Source: Tubulanus polymorphus (taxonomy: Eukaryota; Nemertea; Palaeonemertea; Tubulaniformes; Tubulanidae). From it: 64,000 bases of DNA. The DNA lies in assembly GCF_964204645.1 (NCBI RefSeq), contig NC_134027.1:353501-417500 (forward strand), given 5' to 3'. This document shows, piece by piece, positions 60,301 to 64,000 of this stretch. Position numbers and translations under genes: made by a program. Below the pieces are notes generated by a model. It ran no database searches, had not been told where the DNA came from, and was given only the letters and a program-made list of their open reading frames with translations. Position 1 is the stretch's first letter. Every line of letters starts with the position of its first letter.

Positions 60301-63300
60301 GAGTATTAAGAGCTCAATTAGGTTCGTCTTTGCGTCTCTTCTCCGGTTGGAGTGCTCCAGTTTTGACCAAACGGAGGAATATTCGAGAGGTGCAGATTCA
60401 AGTCAACCATGCGGACTCCGTGAAAGAAGCGTTCTGGTCCAGCTCCAGCTCCGACAGCTCAAGGTTCAGCTCCGGCTCCGGCAGCTCAAGGTCCGGCTCC
60501 GGCAGCTCAAGGTCCAGCTCCAGCTCCGGCCGCTCAAGGTTCAGCCCGAACTCACACAATGCCATCTCAAGCATCTTACTTTCTCAAGCGGCTACTGGTG
60601 GTTGGAGAACAAGTGCACAGCTCCAACATTCTCGTGCCCCTTCTGGTCAGAATAATTCTAATTCATATCACTAAAAGGAGCTCTTCCTCTCGGAGAAACT
60701 CAAAATGAATGCTCGGGGCCAGTGAGAGGTTGTCTGCAGCAGGCAGCCACTGGTCCGTCGGTCCCGGGTCGTATCACGGAGGCTACTGTCTTCAATTCTG
60801 AACACCTCTCGACATGCGCCCGAAAGCAGATCAGGAGACACTAATCTCGTCAGCTCTCAAAGATCTGGCCAAAAAGAGAGCAATAGAACCAGTACGCGAC
60901 GAAGCCACATCCGGCTGGTTTTCATGAAAATTTATGCTCCTGAAAACCACAGGGCGTCGATGGACTGTCATTCCTCGAGCGGCACCTGGATATCCCGAGG
61001 CTTCCGATGACTAAAACAGGGAGGTAATTCAAGGTCTCCGTCGAGGTTAATGGGCGGCTTCATTGGACCTAAAAGATGCATATTTTCAGGTTCCTGTTCA
61101 CCCGAAATCCTGTCAATTTTACAGAATAAAAGTTGAAAGGCTGCCAGTTCCAGTTCAGGTCTCTTCCAATCGGCCTCAGTACAGCCCACGCCCTGGGTAT
61201 TTACCAGCTTGGGTCAAGTCCAGAAGGTACATTACAGTCCAGGGCTGGGTTTCATAGATATGGAAGAAAAATAATTCCAGGGAACATTTTGAAATTTGTC
61301 AGTTATAACCATGGTTTCTCATTGTTAGTATGGTGGTTGTTACCAAGATTGAGGATTTACCCCTAGGGATAACTTTGATACTCAGTCTATGAAACCGGGT
61401 CCTGGAGTATTTGTCTGTTGGTTTACCTCGACGACTGGTTACTAGTACCAAACTCGACTATAGAATGTCAGGAGGCGAGGACCGCTGTCGTAGACTTAGT
61501 TCACCAGTTCCGCGTAAACTAAGTAAAATCTCACTTGATGCCATCCCAACAGTTCACATCTCCGGATCAGCACGGTCTTTCCGTCCATGGCTCGAGTAGC
61601 CAAACTTCAAGAAGCGTAGTTACCACAAACGAGAGGACAGCTAGTAATCGGTGACGCCTGTGGCTAAATGCAATACCGCAGTGCCAGGGATCGTATCTCT
61701 GGCTATCTCACATTCAGAGAATATTAACTAAAACCATAGGAAAGGGTCAAGCAGTACTCCGAAAAAAAACAAATTTTATTTCCAAAAAATTATGATATTA
61801 TATGGATTGCATGCTGTGTGGAAGAAGTTTTCAAAATTATTTAGGAGCTTATTATAATTTGAATGCATGAATTGAGAGCAATTTGAAATGTGTTGATATC
61901 CAAAAGTGTCTCCATTGACTTCACTCATTCACCTGATGAAGCTTCTATACATTAGTACCCAAAGCTTGTGTGTCAAATAAACTAGTTACACGTCCTATAA
62001 AGTACTACTTGTCTCGTTATATATTCTAAACCCCAGTTAACAATTCCAGTAAGTCAGGTTTAGGGAATAGATATTTAAACCTTCAGATGATACCGATGTG
62101 ATACAATTCCAGTAAGTCAAGTTTAGGGAATAGATATTTAAACCTTCAGATGAAACCGATGTGATACAATTCCAGTAAGTCAGGTTTAGGGAATAGATAT
62201 TTAAACCTTCAGATGAAACCGATGTGATACAATTCCAGTAAGTCAGGTTTAGGGAATAGATGTTTAAACCTTGAGATGAAACCGATGTGATACAATTCCA
62301 GTAAGTCAGGTTTAGGGAATAGATATTTAAACCTTGAGATGAAACCGATGTGATACAATTCCAGTAAGTCAGGTTTAGGGAATAGATATTTAAACCTTGA
62401 GATGAAACCGATGTGATACAATTCCAGTAAGTCAGGTTTAGGGAATAGATATTCAAACCTTGAGATGAAACCGATTTGATACAATTCCAGTAAGTCAGGT
62501 TTAGGGAATAGATATTTAAACCTTGAGATGATACCGATGTAATACAATTCCAGTAAGTCAGGTTTAGGGAATAGATATTTAAACCTTGAGATGAAACCGA
62601 TGTGATACAATTCCAGTAAGTCAGGTTTAGGGAATAGATATTTAAACCTTGAGATGATACCGATGTAATACAATTCCAGTAAGTCAGGTTTAGGGAATAG
62701 ATATTTAAACCTTCAGATGATACTGATGTGATACAATTCCAGTAAGTCAGGTTTAGGGAATAGATATTTAAACCTTCAGATGAAACCGATGTGATACAAT
62801 TCCAGTAAGTCAGGTTTAGGGAATAGATATTTAAACCTTGAGATGAAACCGATGTGATACAATCCCAGTAAGTCAGGTTTAGGGAATAGATATTTAAACC
62901 TTGAGATGAAACCGATGTGATGCAATTCCAGTAAGTCAGGTTTAGGGAATAGATATTTAAACCTTGAGATGAAACCGATGTGATACAATTCCAGTAAGTC
63001 AGGTTTAGGGAATAGATATTTAAACCTTGAGATGAAACCGATGTGATACAATTCCAGTAAGTCAGGTTTAGGGAATAGATATTTAAACCTTCAGATGATA
63101 CCGATGAATTTAGCAATTTTGAATGAATTAAACCAATATGAGATTTCGATCCTAAGAATATTGGAAGCTTGTGTTTAACTTTACTAAATAGTAATATTAT
63201 ATAAAGCTAGAAGGACACGAGGGTATCCATTTTTTTGCCCGATCGCAACGATTAAATTCGCCGGTGAATTTATACGCCCGATACGAGCGGGTACCGATCT

Positions 63301-63628
63301 ATCTATAAATCGGCCGTCACGGTGATTTCGTCGCCCGCCGACATTAAACATGTTCGATATTTACGCCGGTGCTCGGGTCACTTGTTAATTCGCTCGTCTT
63401 GTCGGCAAGCTTAAAAAGATTTAGAAAAAACTAGAAATTCTCATTCCTGAATGAACTGGATTCATCTGGGTTCAGTTTCATGAGACACAGTTCAAACTGC
63501 TCTTGAATTTGAGTTTGTAATTAATGTATGTGATTATAATGAATTGTATTTTTGTTTTACAGCTTTGGCATTTCGGTTAAGTCGTGCGTTCCGGCGGGAG
63601 GAGTTCGTCAGAATATTTCTACCGGAGT
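51394..63628 (+). CDS. Unrecognised poly-Gln/poly-Ser protein, 3' incomplete
   Basis: Exons joined in phase: 51394-51456 (start MPKAIKKTRG), 52619-52705, 53266-53313, 53690-53716, 55632-55670, 55881-55950 and 63563-63628, whose donor leads out of the window. About 133 residues are in view. Exon 2 encodes 16 Gln by mixed CAG/CAA codons. Exon 3 is Pro/Thr-rich (FLPTTPTTPPSGTSTP). Exon 6 has six Ser from AGC repeats, then PLPPETPPD. The last exon is basic (LAFRLSRAFRREEFVRIFLPE) and probably begins a folded domain. The N-terminus looks disordered and regulatory. Each exon has good GT-AG signals, but exons this short could be missed or mis-called; a further one may lie between 53717 and 55631. 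I do not recognise the family. Confidence 0.55.
51521..51629. mobile_element. Short MITE-like element with GGGTCCAGTTTCACA ends
   Basis: Left end gggtccagtttcacaaaaag and right end tttgtgaaactgggccc form inverted repeats. The interior is also self-complementary (ctaaatcgatttaaga and attaaatcgatttaag). It shares its ends with the outer element at 16402-18285. Confidence 0.75.
51640..52445. repeat. Diverged direct duplication of about 270 bp
   Basis: 51640-51905 and 52068-52445 share, in order, an A-rich start, ttctggatc, ttagtaaaatatcgatattct versus ttaaatatcgacattct, and tttgcattgtttaac or tttgcattgtttgacc, ending in ggttgctatggaaactattta. The second copy is longer because of an insertion at about 52206-52361. 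Confidence 0.7.
52206..52361. mobile_element. Possible pogo/Tigger-like MITE relic
   Basis: Starts tacagcagactccgcttaac and ends ctactgtagtctgctg, imperfect inverted ends of pogo/Tigger style (CAGCAGACTCC). It interrupts the second copy of a duplicated sequence, which supports insertion. Confidence 0.45.
56820..58400. repeat. 1.6-kb minisatellite, 40-bp unit
   Basis: About 38 copies of a 40-bp unit with the words cggtccggtccaggcatcac and tgggtactgaacatccagtc. Copies vary at a few positions (gtactgaac versus aactgtac; cactggg versus caccggg), giving a patchwork of variant types. Confidence 0.95.
58557..59255. repeat. Minisatellite, 35-bp unit x20
   Basis: About 20 copies of a 35-bp unit with the words gggaccgtttaggaagttca and tgtctttcacgtcga. 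Most differences are C/T changes at CpG in cacgtcga. Confidence 0.95.
59575..60085. repeat. Three diverged copies of a 160-bp repeat
   Basis: Direct copies begin near 59578, 59738 and 59911 with gtcatccaagatggccgcca (third copy gtcatcaaagatggccacca), followed by tgtgtgaaatagc and gagcttgtt. They stand just before the retrotransposon remains and might be part of its flank. Confidence 0.75.
60120..61740 (+). mobile_element. Decayed DIRS-like retrotransposon (gag-like part and reverse transcriptase)
   Basis: An open frame at 60120-60674 resembles the region before the reverse transcriptase in DIRS elements, with a Ser/Gly-rich insertion. From about 60840 the reverse-transcriptase domain can be followed through several frames: a LKDLAKKRAIEPV-like start, LDLKDAYFQVPVHP near 61063, and the active-site box YLDDW at 61424-61438. 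Between the last two, a 165-bp element (61239-61405) is inserted. Stops and frame changes are frequent, so the copy is dead. No RNase H, tyrosine recombinase or terminal repeats were identified, so assignment to DIRS rather than another family rests on the reverse-transcriptase motifs. Confidence 0.7.
61239..61405. mobile_element. MITE-like insertion inside the reverse transcriptase
   Basis: Left end ccagggctgggtttcataga and right end tctatgaaaccgggtcctgg are 20-bp inverted repeats agreeing at 16 of 20 positions. They flank sequence that breaks the reverse-transcriptase reading between its DLKDAYF and YLDDW boxes. This is a second-generation insertion. Confidence 0.7.
62040..63105. repeat. 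Minisatellite, 63-bp unit x17
   Basis: Seventeen near-identical 63-bp copies with the words acaattccagtaagtcaggt, ttagggaatagatatttaaa and ccttgagatgaaaccgatgt. Because 63 is a multiple of three, the minus strand stays open for 359 codons. No splice or start context supports this as a gene. Confidence 0.96.
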
Positions 63629-64000
63629 GTAAGTAGTTTAACTATTTTCATACAATATCATTTAGTGTGACGTGTGTTACTGATTCAGGCACGGATCCAG
63701 GAATGTTTCCAAGACGGGGTTCATAAAAATGCTGACTAAAATCTCTAATAATAGCCGGGGCCTATACGGCATATTTTTTGGCCAAACATAAGGCCTTTTT
63801 TTAATAGCATGGTTTGGTTGCTCCCAAAATTTGAAGAAACATAAAATAAAAAAGAATTAGAAAAAAAATTTTTTATTCCTGTCTGTGAAACAAATTCAGT
63901 GAAAAACCGAGCAAAAAAGATTTTTCACCTCGGCCGAATGAGAATCCTGGATTGAACGATGAAACAATTGAAAAACGCGAGGTTCTTTTTTGATCGCAGT
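63629..64000 (+). other. Intron at the window end
   Basis: Sequence after the donor at 63629, AT-rich with A runs, no exon seen before the window ends. Confidence 0.5.

Larger units (their letters stand above)
55951..63562 (+). other. 7.6-kb repeat-filled intron
   Basis: The intron separates the poly-Ser exon from the next exon at 63563. It contains, in order, two long minisatellites, a threefold 160-bp repeat, DIRS-like retrotransposon remains with a MITE inside, and a 63-bp array. No cellular coding exon is supported within it. Confidence 0.55.

Noticed and set aside
62037-63116. 359-residue minus-strand frame (SSQGLNIYSLNLTYWNC repeats)
   Set aside because: Explained by a 63-bp array; no splice, start or domain support.

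Overview
The window is nuclear DNA of an animal. Genes are split by GT-AG introns, the recognisable products are metazoan families, and introns and spacers are AT-rich and full of minisatellites and hairpin DNA elements. The compact introns and invertebrate-style forms of these genes suggest a non-vertebrate, probably marine, bilaterian; the species cannot be fixed from the sequence. Gene names rest on protein similarity read by eye, and exon limits on splice signals plus codon phase, with no transcript data.

Layout. (1) 0.6-7.1 kb, plus strand: PACC1 (TMEM206), the proton-activated chloride channel, lacking its first exon(s). (2) 8.7-14.8 kb, plus: a two-exon, about 1,706-residue FSIP2-like sperm fibrous-sheath protein. 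(3) 15.6-19.5 kb, minus: a complete seven-exon NICN1 (nicolin-1, tubulin polyglutamylase complex), tail-to-tail with the FSIP2-like gene. (4) 20.3-22.6 kb, plus: an unrecognised Lys/Glu/Ala-rich repeat protein with a 31-nt microexon, head-to-head with NICN1. (5) 22.8-45.2 kb, plus: a very large HELZ2-like gene of about 30 exons and 3,360 residues. It encodes repeated CCCH zinc-finger modules, helicase 1, an RNase II (RNB) domain and helicase 2. (6) 48.9 kb to beyond the window end, plus: an unrecognised gene with poly-Gln and poly-Ser tracts and several tiny exons, interrupted by a 7.6-kb intron holding long minisatellites and a decayed DIRS-like retrotransposon.

Most notable points. The HELZ2-like RNB motif has lost two of its four canonical catalytic aspartates, and motif II of helicase 2 is also altered. 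Three tandem arrays in this one gene have units that copy or resemble an exon boundary: an 86-bp acceptor array of 21 copies, a 28-bp donor array, and a 40-bp array resembling the start of the next exon. A 1.56-kb C-rich array in the same gene puts a GGG run about every 10 bases on the other strand. Several hairpin elements share the core CCACAGTT, which also recurs in two intronic minisatellites, so the arrays may have grown from element ends. Two fold-back elements sit in introns, one nested inside a second element.

Functionally the neighbourhood is mixed (ion channel, two cilium/sperm-tail genes, a probable innate-immunity RNA helicase/nuclease) and shows no sign of an operon-like unit.
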